Below, one piece after another: positions 7,580 to 15,765 of a stretch of DNA of 57,063 bases. Source of the stretch: Gemmiger formicilis (GTDB taxonomy: Bacteria > Bacillota > Clostridia > Oscillospirales > Ruminococcaceae); NCBI RefSeq assembly GCF_016900095.1, contig NZ_JACJJP010000020.1:1-57063 (forward strand), in the 5' to 3' direction. The translations under genes were made by a program, and so were the position numbers. Within the stretch, counting starts at the first letter, position 1; the number at the start of each line of letters is the position of its first letter. The notes under the pieces are model-generated. The model did no database searches and was not told the DNA's origin. It saw only the letters and a list, made by a program, of their open reading frames with translations.

Positions 7580-8593
7580 GTGTCCGCCTTGCAGCAGGTC
7601 TTTATCATCAACCCCGTGGCGGGCAAAAAAGATGCCAGTCACTGGCTGGTTCCGGCCATCCAGCAGGCGGCTTCCTTGGCAGGAATGACCCCGGAGATCC
7701 TGTGTACCGAGTATGCCGGCCAGGCCCGTCAGCTGACCGAAAAACTGGCCCGCTCCGGCCAGGAAGTGCACATTTATGCCTGCGGGGGAGACGGTACCCT
7801 GAATGAGGTTCTGCAGGCCGCTGCCGGACAGGAAACTGTGGCTGTAGGGTGTGTTCCGTGCGGAAGCGGCAACGATTTTGTGCGCAATTTTGGTGCGGCA
7901 GAGGATTTCCTGGATATGAACACCCAACTGCAGGCTGTGCCGGTGGTTTCGGATGCCCTGCAGACCAATCTGGGGGTGGGCGTGGCTATCTGCGCTGCCG
8001 GTGTGGATGCCCAGGTAGCCTACGGAATCCCCAAGTTCCGGCGCCTGCCGGGATGCGGCGGGACCATGGCCTACTCGTTGTCCATTGTACAAGCCATGTT
8101 GTCTCCGTTCGGACACCGGCTGCGGCTGTCCATTGACGGGGAGGAACACACGGGCACCTACATGATGATGGCTGTGTGCAACGGTCGGCTCTACGGCGGC
8201 GGGTACATGGCGGCTCCATACGCCAGAATGGACGACGGTCTGCTGGATGTGGTGCTGGTAAAGCCCATGTCCCGTCTGCGGATTGCGTCGGTGCTGGCTT
8301 TGTACCGGGAAGGAAAGCATCTGCGGGAAGACGGAACCGTACTTCCGTCGCTCACGCGCTGGATGTCTGTTTGCCGAGCACACCGGGTCAGCCTGGATGT
8401 GCTGGATTCACGCCCCATTGTTGCCACGCTGGACGGCGAATGCCGGCCGGTGCGGCATCTGGATATAGAAAATGTACCGGGCAGGCTGCGTCTGCTGCTG
8501 CCGCCCACGGTGCTGAAAAGTCAAACTGTTCTTGCCGGGGTCGACCCGTGCATGGCAGGGGACTCTGTCCCCGGGAGGGAAAAGAATGTCTGA
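7580..8593 (+). CDS. dagK: Diacylglycerol/lipid kinase (DagK/YegS family)
   Basis: A 337-residue soluble lipid kinase that phosphorylates diacylglycerol or a related lipid and so returns it to phospholipid synthesis. The nucleotide-binding lobe opens with FIINPVAGKK and carries the GGDGT signature at residues 69-73, then PCGSGNDFVRNFG. The C-terminal beta-rich lobe includes NGRLYGGGYMAAPYARMDDGLLDVVLVK. The frame opens far upstream, but the family starts just before the INPVAGK phrase. GTG 7580 (AGGAA nine bases upstream) or TTG 7589 (GGAAGG eleven bases upstream) are both possible. Its stop overlaps the lon start (ATGTCTGA), so the two are translationally coupled. Confidence 0.9.
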   Translation: MSALQQVFIINPVAGKKDASHWLVPAIQQAASLAGMTPEILCTEYAGQARQLTEKLARSGQEVHIYACGGDGTLNEVLQAAAGQETVAVGCVPCGSGNDFVRNFGAAEDFLDMNTQLQAVPVVSDALQTNLGVGVAICAAGVDAQVAYGIPKFRRLPGCGGTMAYSLSIVQAMLSPFGHRLRLSIDGEEHTGTYMMMAVCNGRLYGGGYMAAPYARMDDGLLDVVLVKPMSRLRIASVLALYREGKHLREDGTVLPSLTRWMSVCRAHRVSLDVLDSRPIVATLDGECRPVRHLDIENVPGRLRLLLPPTVLKSQTVLAGVDPCMAGDSVPGREKNV

Positions 8594-11033
8594 ACAGAAG
8601 GTCAAAATCAAGGTGACCCACAATGTCGTGCATTTGCCGGCCATTGCGCTGCGCGGGCTTGTGGTGTTTCCCAACAATATCATCCATTTTGAAGTGGGCC
8701 GCGCCAAGTCCATTGCAGCCATCGAAGCTGCCATGCACGGCAACAGCAGCATCTTCCTGGTTGCCCAGAAGGAGACCGACACCGAGGAACCCACCGCTGC
8801 CGATCTGTACAGCTTCGGTGTGATTGCCGAAATCAAGCAGGTGCTGCGTGTTTCCGATGAGCTGGTCAAGGTGTTGGTGGAAGGCAAAACCCGCGCCAAG
8901 CTCCTTTCACTGGACGATACCGGCAAGTATCTCATGGCCGAAGTGCGTACCGCGCCGGTGCGCGGCATTCCGGCGGCCAAGCGCAACCAGACCGAAGCGC
9001 TGGTGCGCAGTCTGAAGGATTGCTTTGAGGAGTATCTTTCCTACAGCCCGCAGATTTCCAAGGACATTGTCTATAACATTGTCTCTTCGGACAGTCCGCT
9101 GTACCTCAGCGAGTACATGCCCGCCAATCTGCTGTTCAAGTATGAGGACAAGCAGGCCATTCTCAACGAATCCACCCTGCTGGGCCGGCTGGAAAAGCTG
9201 CTGGTTCTGCTGCACCAGGAGTGCGACATCCTGTCCATCGAGAAGGATATCGACGATAAGGTCAATGTCCAGATGGACAAGAGTCAGCGAGACTATTATC
9301 TGCGGGAGCAGATGCACATTATCAGCGAGGAACTGGGTGACAGCGAGGATACCCGGGCTGAGGCCGACAATTACCGGGAGAAGATCCGGGCCCTGCATCT
9401 GGTGCAGGAGAGCGAAGAAAAGCTGCTGAAGGAATGCGACCGCCTGGCCCGCATGCAGGGCAACGCGGCGGAAATCAGTGTCATCCGCGGCTATCTGGAT
9501 ACCTGTCTGTCTCTGCCTTGGCATACCTATACCAAGGATGACTACGACCAGGCCCATGCCCGCCGTGTGCTGGACAAGGACCATTACGGTCTGCGCAAGG
9601 TCAAGGAGCGCATCCTGGAACTGCTGGCTGTTCGCAAACTGAACACCGAGGTCAAGGGGCAGATTATCTGCCTGGTAGGCCCTCCGGGCGTGGGCAAGAC
9701 TTCCATCGCACGGTCCATTGCGTCCTGCATGGACCGGCAGTTTGCCCGCATGAGTCTGGGCGGTGTGCACGATGAGGCGGAAATCCGCGGCCATCGCCGT
9801 ACATATATCGGCGCCATGCCCGGCCGGATCATCAACGCCATGATCAGCGCCAAGTCTGCCAACCCGGTCATCCTGTTGGATGAGATCGACAAACTGGCGG
9901 GGGACTACCGGGGCGATCCGGCCAGTGCCCTGCTGGAAGTGCTGGACCCGGAGCAGAACCGTACCTTTAAGGACAATTTCTTGGATATTCCGTTTGATCT
10001 GAGCGATGTGCTCTTCATCACCACGGCCAACGACGCATCCACCATTCCGGGGCCGCTGCTGGACCGTATGGATGTGATTGAGCTGCCCAGCTATACCCGC
10101 GTGGAGAAATACAATATTGCCAAGCGGCACCTGCTGCCCAAGCAGCTGAAGAACAATGGCCTGACCGGACGGGTCAACCTGACCTCCGGGGCCATTTATG
10201 CCGTTATCGACAGCTACACCCGGGAGGCTGGTGTGCGCAGCCTGGAGCGTACCATCACGGCGGTGCTGCGCAAGTGTGCCCTGAAAATCGCTTCCGGCGA
10301 GGCAGAGCATATGAGTGTGACCGCACCCATGCTGAAAAACCTGCTTGGTCCCGAAAAGGTCAAGCCCACCTTCATTTCCCGCAGTGACGCCGTGGGCATT
10401 GCCAACGGCCTGGCCTGGACCAGCGTGGGCGGCGAGATGCTGCCGGTGGAAGTCAGTGTGATTCCCAACGGCGCAGGTAAGATCGAGCTGACCGGCAGCT
10501 TGGGGGACGTGATGAAGGAGAGCGCCCACCTGGCGGTTACCTATGCCCGGGTTCATGCCCAGCAGTACGGCATTGCGGCCGATGCGTTCAAGAACATTGA
10601 TCTGCATATCCACGCACCGGAAGGCGCTGTTCCCAAGGATGGCCCCTCTGCGGGTGTCACCCTGACCACGGCCCTGATTTCGGCGCTGTCCGGTCTGCCG
10701 GTGCGCCATGACCTGGCCATGACCGGCGAGATTACCCTGCACGGCAGTGTTCTGCCCATCGGTGGGTTGAAGGAAAAGAGCATGGCGGCTTACCGGGAAG
10801 GCATCCACACCGTGATGATTCCCAAGGACAACGAATCCGATCTGTATGAAGTGGATGAGGAAGTGAAAAAGGCCATCCGGTTTATTCCGGTCAGCGATCT
10901 TTCTCAGGTCCTGAAAGAAGCCCTGATCCGTCCCGCCGTGGCTACGCCCCGCGCGTCGGTCACGGTACCGCCGGCCACCCAGCTCATCGCAACGGATGCT
11001 TCGGCGGCCAAAGAGCCCGCTACCGTGATGTAA
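8586..11033 (+). CDS. lon: ATP-dependent protease Lon
   Basis: An 815-residue cytoplasmic AAA+ serine protease that degrades misfolded and regulatory proteins. The order is an N-terminal substrate domain (about 10-210), a coiled-coil linker (about 210-330), and an ATPase with Walker A GPPGVGKT at 365-372 and Walker B VILLDEID. The protease domain has catalytic S688 ([10 protein letters not shown]) and K731 (GGLKEK); their 43-residue spacing equals that of E. coli Lon. The length is normal. A GGGAGGG site precedes ATG 8586, which overlaps the dagK stop. engB follows after twelve bases, the usual lon-engB pair of Firmicutes. Confidence 0.98.
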   Translation: MSEQKVKIKVTHNVVHLPAIALRGLVVFPNNIIHFEVGRAKSIAAIEAAMHGNSSIFLVAQKETDTEEPTAADLYSFGVIAEIKQVLRVSDELVKVLVEGKTRAKLLSLDDTGKYLMAEVRTAPVRGIPAAKRNQTEALVRSLKDCFEEYLSYSPQISKDIVYNIVSSDSPLYLSEYMPANLLFKYEDKQAILNESTLLGRLEKLLVLLHQECDILSIEKDIDDKVNVQMDKSQRDYYLREQMHIISEELGDSEDTRAEADNYREKIRALHLVQESEEKLLKECDRLARMQGNAAEISVIRGYLDTCLSLPWHTYTKDDYDQAHARRVLDKDHYGLRKVKERILELLAVRKLNTEVKGQIICLVGPPGVGKTSIARSIASCMDRQFARMSLGGVHDEAEIRGHRRTYIGAMPGRIINAMISAKSANPVILLDEIDKLAGDYRGDPASALLEVLDPEQNRTFKDNFLDIPFDLSDVLFITTANDASTIPGPLLDRMDVIELPSYTRVEKYNIAKRHLLPKQLKNNGLTGRVNLTSGAIYAVIDSYTREAGVRSLERTITAVLRKCALKIASGEAEHMSVTAPMLKNLLGPEKVKPTFISRSDAVGIANGLAWTSVGGEMLPVEVSVIPNGAGKIELTGSLGDVMKESAHLAVTYARVHAQQYGIAADAFKNIDLHIHAPEGAVPKDGPSAGVTLTTALISALSGLPVRHDLAMTGEITLHGSVLPIGGLKEKSMAAYREGIHTVMIPKDNESDLYEVDEEVKKAIRFIPVSDLSQVLKEALIRPAVATPRASVTVPPATQLIATDASAAKEPATVM

Positions 11034-11045
11034 AGGAGGGTGGGC

Positions 11046-11636
11046 ATGAATTACAATCGCAGTGAATTTCAGGCTTCCTATGGTATTTCCAGCCAGCTGC
11101 CCGAAGCCGACCGCCCGGAATTTGCCTTCTCCGGACGGTCCAATGTGGGCAAGTCCAGCCTGATCAACAAACTGTGCAACCGCAAGAATCTGGCCCGTGT
11201 CAGTGCCACGCCGGGCAAAACGGCTACCATCAATTTCTATCGGGTGGACACTGCCTATTTTGTGGACCTGCCCGGCTACGGCTTTGCCAAGGTCTCCAAC
11301 GCTGAGCGTGCCCGCTGGGACGAGCTGATCAACGGCTACTTTGAGGCCGGCCGTCCGCTGAAGCTGCTGGTCCAGCTGCTGGACTGCCGCCACGATCCCA
11401 GTGCCGACGACCGCCAGATGCTGGAGTATCTGCGGTATCATGGCATTCCTTTCGTGGTGGTGCTGACCAAGGCGGACAAGCTGAAGAAGTCGGAGCTGGC
11501 GCCTTGCCAGGCCCGCTTTGAGGCTATCTGCGCCGAGTACGGCTGCCGCCGGGTCTTCCTCACCAGTGCCGAAAAAGGCACCGGCGTGGAGGAAGTGCGG
11601 GCCTGCCTGGATGCACAGCTGGAGGCCGCGGACTGA
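11046..11636 (+). CDS. engB: Ribosome biogenesis GTPase EngB (YsxC/YihA)
   Basis: A 196-residue TrmE-Era-type GTPase needed for late assembly of the 50S subunit. It has G1 GRSNVGKSSL (about 29-38), the G2 threonines of SATPGKTATINFY, G3 DLPGYG, G4 TKAD and G5 SAEKG. AAGGAGGG at 11033-11040 favours ATG 11046 over the GTG at 11040. It lies twelve bases after lon, and its stop overlaps the start of the methyltransferase gene (TGATG), so the three are one operon. Confidence 0.96.
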   Translation: MNYNRSEFQASYGISSQLPEADRPEFAFSGRSNVGKSSLINKLCNRKNLARVSATPGKTATINFYRVDTAYFVDLPGYGFAKVSNAERARWDELINGYFEAGRPLKLLVQLLDCRHDPSADDRQMLEYLRYHGIPFVVVLTKADKLKKSELAPCQARFEAICAEYGCRRVFLTSAEKGTGVEEVRACLDAQLEAAD

Positions 11637-12394
11637 TGGCGTACAACGAATTTGCGTACTTTTATGATGAACTGAACGAGGCGGCGGATTACGGCGCCTT
11701 GTATCGGTATGTTGTTTCGGAACTGGCAGCCCACGGCGTAACCGATGGGCTGCTGGCCGATCTGGGGTGTGGCACCGGGGAACTGACTCTGATGCTGTCC
11801 CAGGCCGGATATGATGTGATCGGCATTGACCGGTCGGAAGAAATGCTCAGTGTTCTGCGGGAAAAGGCGGACGAGCTGGGCATGACGGGCCGGGTCCTGC
11901 TGCTGCAGCAGGACCTTTTGCAGTTGGATCTGTACGGGACCATTCGGGCGGCGGTGTCCACCTTTGATACCTACAACCACATCGGCCCGCTGGAAAACTT
12001 TGAAAAAGCCATTGCCAAGGCGGCCTTTTTTATGGAAAAGGACGGTGTGTTCCTCTTTGATCTGAACACACCGTATAAGCACGCCGAAGTATTGGGCGGC
12101 CAGACCTTTGATCTGGATGCTGAGGACGCCCTGTGCCACTGGACCAACCGATACGATGCGGCCAGCGGCCGGGTGGATATTTCCATCGAAATCCGGGAAA
12201 AAGAAACCGGGGACGTATGGAAAGAGGAATTTTCCGAGTACAGCTATCCGCTGCCCACCGTAAAGGAACTGCTGGACAAATATGGGTTCACGGTGGCGCG
12301 GGTGGCGGACGGAGAGGATTTCGGCCCCGTGCGCCAGGACAGCCAGCGCTGGATCATCACGGCTGTCAAACGCTATACACAAGAGGAGAAGTAA
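11636..12394 (+). CDS. Class I SAM-dependent methyltransferase
   Basis: A 252-residue Rossmann-fold methyltransferase. SAM motif I is LADLGCGTGELTLML (about 39-53), followed by the acidic residue of VIGIDRSEEML and a motif II region around VSTFDTYNHIG. The C-terminal half resembles small-molecule methyltransferases; the substrate cannot be deduced. It starts inside the engB stop codon and ends four bases before hslO, so it is translated as part of the operon. The genes around it deal with protein quality and ribosome assembly, which hints at, but does not prove, a related role. Confidence 0.88.
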   Translation: MAYNEFAYFYDELNEAADYGALYRYVVSELAAHGVTDGLLADLGCGTGELTLMLSQAGYDVIGIDRSEEMLSVLREKADELGMTGRVLLLQQDLLQLDLYGTIRAAVSTFDTYNHIGPLENFEKAIAKAAFFMEKDGVFLFDLNTPYKHAEVLGGQTFDLDAEDALCHWTNRYDAASGRVDISIEIREKETGDVWKEEFSEYSYPLPTVKELLDKYGFTVARVADGEDFGPVRQDSQRWIITAVKRYTQEEK

Positions 12395-12397
12395 ACC

Positions 12398-13297
12398 ATG
12401 GCTCAGGATAATTTGCTGCGCGGAATTTCCGAAAACGGCGGCATTGTATTTTATGGGGTGGATTCCACCGAAATCGTGCGCGAAATGGAGCGCATGCACA
12501 AGACCAGCGCTGTTACCACGGCGGCGCTGGGACGCCTTCTGACGGCGGCGGCCATGATGGGGGCAATGCTGAAGAGCAGCAAGGACTCTCTGACGCTGCA
12601 GATCAAGGGAGGCGGCCCTGCGGGCCGTCTGATGGCCGTTGCCGACGGGGAAGGTCATGTGAAGGGGTACGTGCAAAACCCCGTTGTGGAGCTTCCCCCG
12701 CGGGCTGACGGGCATCTGGATGTGGGCAGTGCCGTGGGCCATGACGGGACCCTGGATGTGATCCGGGATATGGGGCTGCGGGAACCGTATATCGGGCAGG
12801 TGCCGCTGGTCTCCGGCGAGATCGCCGAGGATGTGACCCGCTACTTTGCTGTCAGTGAGCAGACGCCTACCGTCTGCGCTTTGGGCGTGCTGGTCAACGA
12901 AGATCTGAGTGTGCGCTGCGCCGGCGGCTTTATTGTGCAGCTGCTGCCGGGAGCCACAGACAGCGAGATCGACCAGCTGGAAAAGAACATTGCCGCCATG
13001 CCCAGTGTGACCTCCATGATGGAGCAGGGGAAGAGCGTGCAGGATATGCTGGATATGGCTCTGGACACTTTTGCGCCCGAAGTGCTGGATACCAGCTCGG
13101 TGGTCTACCACTGCGACTGCAGTGAAGAGCGGGTGCGCCGTATGCTGAAAAGTCTTGGCAAAAGTGAAGTGGAAAAATTGCGGGATGAAGATCCCACGGC
13201 AGAGGTGCATTGCCAGTTTTGCGACAAAATCTACCGTGTTGACTTGAATGATTTTTTGAAAAATTGGCCTGACAACGCGGAAAATAAAAAAGTTTGA
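12398..13297 (+). CDS. hslO: Redox-regulated chaperone Hsp33
   Basis: A 299-residue cytoplasmic holdase activated by oxidation. The N-terminal domain (about 1-230) has the family phrases TTAALGRLLTAAAMMG and LQIKGGGPAGRLMA. The C-terminal redox switch has the four zinc cysteines as CDC (HCDCSEERV) and CQFC, the expected CxC-CxxC arrangement. AGAGGAG precedes the ATG by eight bases. It is the last gene of the dagK-lon operon. No strong terminator follows; a run of T and A lies at 13297-13315, just before the tRNA promoter. Confidence 0.97.
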   Translation: MAQDNLLRGISENGGIVFYGVDSTEIVREMERMHKTSAVTTAALGRLLTAAAMMGAMLKSSKDSLTLQIKGGGPAGRLMAVADGEGHVKGYVQNPVVELPPRADGHLDVGSAVGHDGTLDVIRDMGLREPYIGQVPLVSGEIAEDVTRYFAVSEQTPTVCALGVLVNEDLSVRCAGGFIVQLLPGATDSEIDQLEKNIAAMPSVTSMMEQGKSVQDMLDMALDTFAPEVLDTSSVVYHCDCSEERVRRMLKSLGKSEVEKLRDEDPTAEVHCQFCDKIYRVDLNDFLKNWPDNAENKKV

Positions 13298-13326
13298 TTT
13301 TTTTCAAAAAAATGGAGAGAAAATGC

Positions 13327-13355
13327 TTGACAAATCGGGCTGGATGCAGTAAAAT
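13327..13355 (+). promoter_or_regulatory. Sigma-A promoter of the tRNA cluster
   Basis: TTGACA (13327-13332), a 17-bp spacer and TAAAAT (13350-13355) are near consensus. They lie about 68 bp before the first tRNA, as expected for a strong stable-RNA promoter. Confidence 0.88.
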
Positions 13356-13422
13356 AACATTCGTCGCCCGGAGAGAGCACGACAAGCTGAAAGAAAGCGA
13401 AGCAAGCTAAACTCTCCAATAT

Positions 13423-13498
13423 GCGGCCGTAGCTCATCTGGTAGAGCGCCACCTTGCCAAGGTGGAGGTAGCGAGTTCGAGCCTCGTCGGCCGCTCCA
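13423..13498 (+). tRNA. tRNA-Gly (anticodon GCC), first copy
   Basis: A 76-nt cloverleaf. Acceptor GCGGCCG pairs with CGGCCGC, the anticodon arm is CCACC-TTGCCAA-GGTGG, the T loop is TTCGAGC, and CCA is encoded. It is identical to the copy at 13776-13851. Confidence 0.98.
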
Positions 13499-13502
13499 TT
13501 AA

Positions 13503-13575
13503 GGGAGTTTAGCTCAGCTGGGAGAGCATCTGCCTTACAAGCAGAGGGTCAGCGGTTCGAGCCCGTTAACTCCCA
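13503..13575 (+). tRNA. tRNA-Val (anticodon TAC)
   Basis: A cloverleaf with acceptor GGGAGTT/AACTCCC and anticodon arm TCTGC-CTTACAA-GCAGA. The 3' CCA is not encoded (the sequence continues CTT after the discriminator A), unlike its neighbours. Confidence 0.97.
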
Positions 13576-13580
13576 CTTGT

Positions 13581-13657
13581 GGCCCGGTAGTTCAGTTGGT
13601 TAGAACGCTAGCCTGTCACGCTAGAGGTCGTCAGTTCGAGCCTGATTCGGGTCGCCA
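13581..13657 (+). tRNA. tRNA-Asp (anticodon GTC)
   Basis: A 77-nt cloverleaf. Acceptor GGCCCGG pairs with TCGGGTC through two G-U pairs, the anticodon arm is CTAGC-CTGTCAC-GCTAG, and CCA is encoded. Confidence 0.97.
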
Positions 13658-13660
13658 TTT

Positions 13661-13736
13661 GCCTCTGTAGCTCAGTCGGTAGAGCAGGGGACTGAAAATC
13701 CCCGTGTCATTGGTTCGATTCCGATCGGAGGCACCA
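13661..13736 (+). tRNA. tRNA-Phe (anticodon GAA)
   Basis: A 76-nt cloverleaf. Acceptor GCCTCTG/CGGAGGC, anticodon arm GGGGA-CTGAAAA-TCCCC, CCA encoded. Confidence 0.98.
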
Positions 13737-13746
13737 TTTTTCTCTG

Positions 13747-13770
13747 GCGTTCTCTTTGTAAAGAGAACGC
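13747..13770 (+). repeat. Perfect 11-bp inverted repeat inside the tRNA operon
   Basis: GCGTTCTCTTT and AAAGAGAACGC flank two bases. There is no T tract after it on the plus strand, so it looks like a processing or folding element between tRNA-Phe and the second tRNA-Gly rather than a terminator. Confidence 0.7.
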
Positions 13771-13775
13771 AATAT

Positions 13776-13851
13776 GCGGCCGTAGCTCATCTGGTAGAGC
13801 GCCACCTTGCCAAGGTGGAGGTAGCGAGTTCGAGCCTCGTCGGCCGCTCCA
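13776..13851 (+). tRNA. tRNA-Gly (anticodon GCC), second copy
   Basis: Identical over all 76 nt to the copy at 13423-13498. Identity also covers the six bases CAATAT upstream, giving an 82-bp direct repeat (13417-13498 and 13770-13851), consistent with local duplication. Confidence 0.98.
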
Positions 13852-13858
13852 ACAAAAT

Positions 13859-13891
13859 AGCAAAGTACCGGCGCTAAGCCGGTATTTTGCT
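13859..13891 (+). repeat. Imperfect hairpin between tRNA-Gly and tRNA-Cys
   Basis: AGCAAA-TACCGGC and GCCGGTA-TTTGCT form a long stem with one internal bulge and a short loop. It lacks a T tract and may guide tRNA processing, or be a weak terminator. Confidence 0.5.
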
Positions 13892-13896
13892 CATAA

Positions 13897-13971
13897 GGTG
13901 ACGTGGCCAAGTGGTAAGGCAAGGGTCTGCAAAACCCTCATTCACCAGTTCAAATCTGGTCGTCACCTCCA
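13897..13971 (+). tRNA. tRNA-Cys (anticodon GCA)
   Basis: A 75-nt cloverleaf. Acceptor GGTGACG/CGTCACC, anticodon arm AGGGT-CTGCAAA-ACCCT, CCA encoded. It is the last gene of the cluster. Confidence 0.97.
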
Positions 13972-14009
13972 AAAAAGCAGAGCGGACAAATTGTCCGCTC
14001 TGCTTTTTT
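13971..14009. terminator. Terminator of the tRNA cluster
   Basis: AGCAGAGCGGACAA pairs with TTGTCCGCTCTGCT, with six A before and six T after, so it works in both directions. It also ends the convergent XRE gene that stops at 14034. Confidence 0.92.
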
Positions 14010-14033
14010 GTTTGTGGAAACTGCTAGAAATTT

Positions 14034-14684
14034 TTAATTTAGCATTAGAATGATGGATTCCGTTATCAGAGGTTGTAACATAAGCCAACAGGAGAAAAGG
14101 TGAAATACAAATTCTCCTGCGGCGTATAACATGGGATACCTGGCGTGCAGAAGCGGCAGCGTTGCACGGAAAAAAATCCCCCGCTGCACAAAAAGAAGAC
14201 CTTGTTCCAGCACGTGCCAGAGTTGAAGGATGAAGGCACTGATACCTACGCACGCCAGGGCGGCAAGCAAGGTTGATCCTGTTCGTTCTGGCGACAGTAC
14301 GCTGCCTGTCCAGCTCCAATCGATCGCTGCCTGAGCGGGCAGCGAAAAGATCATCCGGAGTCCCTGCGCAACGGTCAACCAGAACAGGGCACTGCGGGCT
14401 CCGCTCCACAGGATGCGGCCGGGACGCAACATGGTCACAAAGTCTTCCAGTGTTTCGTCCGAAGGCGCCTCCTGTGCGCTGCCGGCATGCATCAGCTGGG
14501 ACAAACTCAGCCCTAGGGCGTCCGCCAAGGGCTCCAGGGTATTGATGTCCGGAAAGCCGATGCCACGCTCCCAGCGGCTGACGGCCTTGTCAGTCACATG
14601 AATCTGTTCAGCCAGTTCCGCCTGGGTCAAACCTCGTTCCCGCCGCGTTGCGGCCAGAAAAGCTCCGAAAGTTTTCGCATCCAT
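14034..14684 (-). CDS. XRE-family regulator with a membrane-spanning C-terminus
   Basis: A 216-residue protein. Residues 1-60 are a Cro/C1-type helix-turn-helix (TQAELAEQIHVTDKAVSRWERGIGFPDI, a common Clostridial form). After a short linker come about four hydrophobic segments (about 88-216), so the DNA-binding domain is probably tethered to the membrane. The ligand is unknown. The start at 14684 has AAGGAGGT eight bases upstream. A perfect palindrome TGGTAT-AACC-ATACCA at 14701-14716 covers a possible -10, suggesting autoregulation. It is a single gene, ending at the tRNA terminator. Confidence 0.87.
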   Translation of the reverse strand: MDAKTFGAFLAATRRERGLTQAELAEQIHVTDKAVSRWERGIGFPDINTLEPLADALGLSLSQLMHAGSAQEAPSDETLEDFVTMLRPGRILWSGARSALFWLTVAQGLRMIFSLPAQAAIDWSWTGSVLSPERTGSTLLAALACVGISAFILQLWHVLEQGLLFVQRGIFFRATLPLLHARYPMLYAAGEFVFHLFSCWLMLQPLITESIILMLN

Positions 14685-14700
14685 TTGACGGTACCTCCTT

Positions 14701-14737
14701 TGGTATAACCATACCACGGACAAGGCTGAAAAGTAAA
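14701..14737 (-). promoter_or_regulatory. Promoter and palindromic operator of the XRE gene
   Basis: On the minus strand TTTACT (14737-14732), an 18-bp spacer and TATGGT (14713-14708). The perfect 6-bp inverted repeat TGGTAT-AACC-ATACCA (14701-14716) overlaps the -10 and lies just before the ribosome binding site. The promoter elements are weak; the palindrome is exact. Confidence 0.45.
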
Positions 14738-14782
14738 TCGACGATTCCTTTACTTCGGATATTGGAGAATAGTATATATAGA

Positions 14783-14817
14783 AAACCGCCTCCCGATACC
14801 ATAGCGGGAGGCGGTTT
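14783..14817 (-). terminator. Terminator after the pseudouridine synthase gene
   Basis: A 13-bp stem AAACCGCCTCCCG with CGGGAGGCGGTTT around an eight-base loop, three bases beyond the minus-strand stop at 14821. It is followed by a T/A-rich tract. Confidence 0.85.
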
Positions 14818-14820
14818 GAC

Positions 14821-15765
14821 TCATTTCAGGGTTCCATTCAGGATTTGCTGGTAATACCAGGGCTTTGGCGCGTGGAATACTTTTCCGGCCAGGGAGGCAA
14901 AGCGTTCATCCTTGATCTGTTTGGGAAAAGCCAGCTCCCAGGCGCACAGCGCCTGATATTTGAGCTTCAGTTCCCGGTTGGCGGCGTTGTTGCCGTATTT
15001 GCTGTCGCCCAGAATGGGGCAGCCGATGCTGGCCAGATGTGCCCGGATCTGATGGGTGCGACCGGTAACCAGATTCACCCGTAGAAGGGCCAGGCGGCCG
15101 CTTACAGCGATGGTGTCATAGGAGGTGACAATCTCCTTTGCCCCGGGCTTGGGAGCGTCCAGAACGCGTACCAGCCCGCGCTCGGCGTCCTTCATCAAGA
15201 AGCCTTTTAGCGTATCCGCCGGGGGGATGGGTCTGCCAAAAGTGACACACAGATAGGTTTTGCGGATCTGGTGTTCCCGGATGGTGTCGGTCAGGAACTG
15301 TTCTGTCTCGGGATTCTTGGCCAGCAGAACCAGGCCGCTGGTGCCGGTATCCAGCCGGTGGCACAGCCGGATGGCACTCTCGTCTTTCAAGCGGCCCTCC
15401 TCGTACAGTTTGCGCAACACCCTGCCGCGCAGCGTGTCGGCGTCGTCTCCGTCCACCGGGATGCCCGCCGGTTTCAGCGCCACAATCAGGTCATCGTTTT
15501 CGTAGGTGAACTCTGCCGGGGCGCGGCAGGCAAGAAACCAGGGACCGTCCTGCGCGGTCAGCCCCAGCTGGTCGTCCAACAGATAGATGCGGATTACGTC
15601 TCCATTTTGCACACGGGTGGAAAGGGGCTGCTTTTTTCCGTTCAGTTTGATTTTGTTTTCCCGCAGGGCCTTGTTCAACCTGCCGGGGCCCAACACGGGG
15701 AATTGCTGCATCAAATACTTGTCCAGGCGGACCGGCAGCAAAGATTTCACTTTCAGTTCTTGCAT
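14821..15765 (-). CDS. RluA-family pseudouridine synthase
   Basis: A 314-residue enzyme that converts uridine to pseudouridine in rRNA or tRNA. It has an N-terminal S4 RNA-binding domain (about 10-65; VRLDKYLMQQFP, LNGKK) and a catalytic domain with the RLDTGTSGLVLL motif, whose Asp is the nucleophile, and GRTHQIRAHLASIG near the end. RluD/RluC-type specificity cannot be separated by eye. The start at 15765 follows GGAG by eight bases. The start lies 13 bases inside the end of the upstream membrane protein gene, so the two are one leftward operon. Confidence 0.93.
   Translation of the reverse strand: MQELKVKSLLPVRLDKYLMQQFPVLGPGRLNKALRENKIKLNGKKQPLSTRVQNGDVIRIYLLDDQLGLTAQDGPWFLACRAPAEFTYENDDLIVALKPAGIPVDGDDADTLRGRVLRKLYEEGRLKDESAIRLCHRLDTGTSGLVLLAKNPETEQFLTDTIREHQIRKTYLCVTFGRPIPPADTLKGFLMKDAERGLVRVLDAPKPGAKEIVTSYDTIAVSGRLALLRVNLVTGRTHQIRAHLASIGCPILGDSKYGNNAANRELKLKYQALCAWELAFPKQIKDERFASLAGKVFHAPKPWYYQQILNGTLK

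Noticed and set aside
8907-11441. An 844-codon open frame on the minus strand opposite lon
   Set aside because: It is an antisense shadow of lon: lon has all catalytic motifs, and the minus-strand product has no recognisable domain, a His/Gln-biased composition and no ribosome binding site. Long shadows are common in GC-rich DNA.
13747-13770. The inverted repeat after tRNA-Phe as a terminator
   Set aside because: No T tract follows on the plus strand and two more tRNA genes continue in the same direction.
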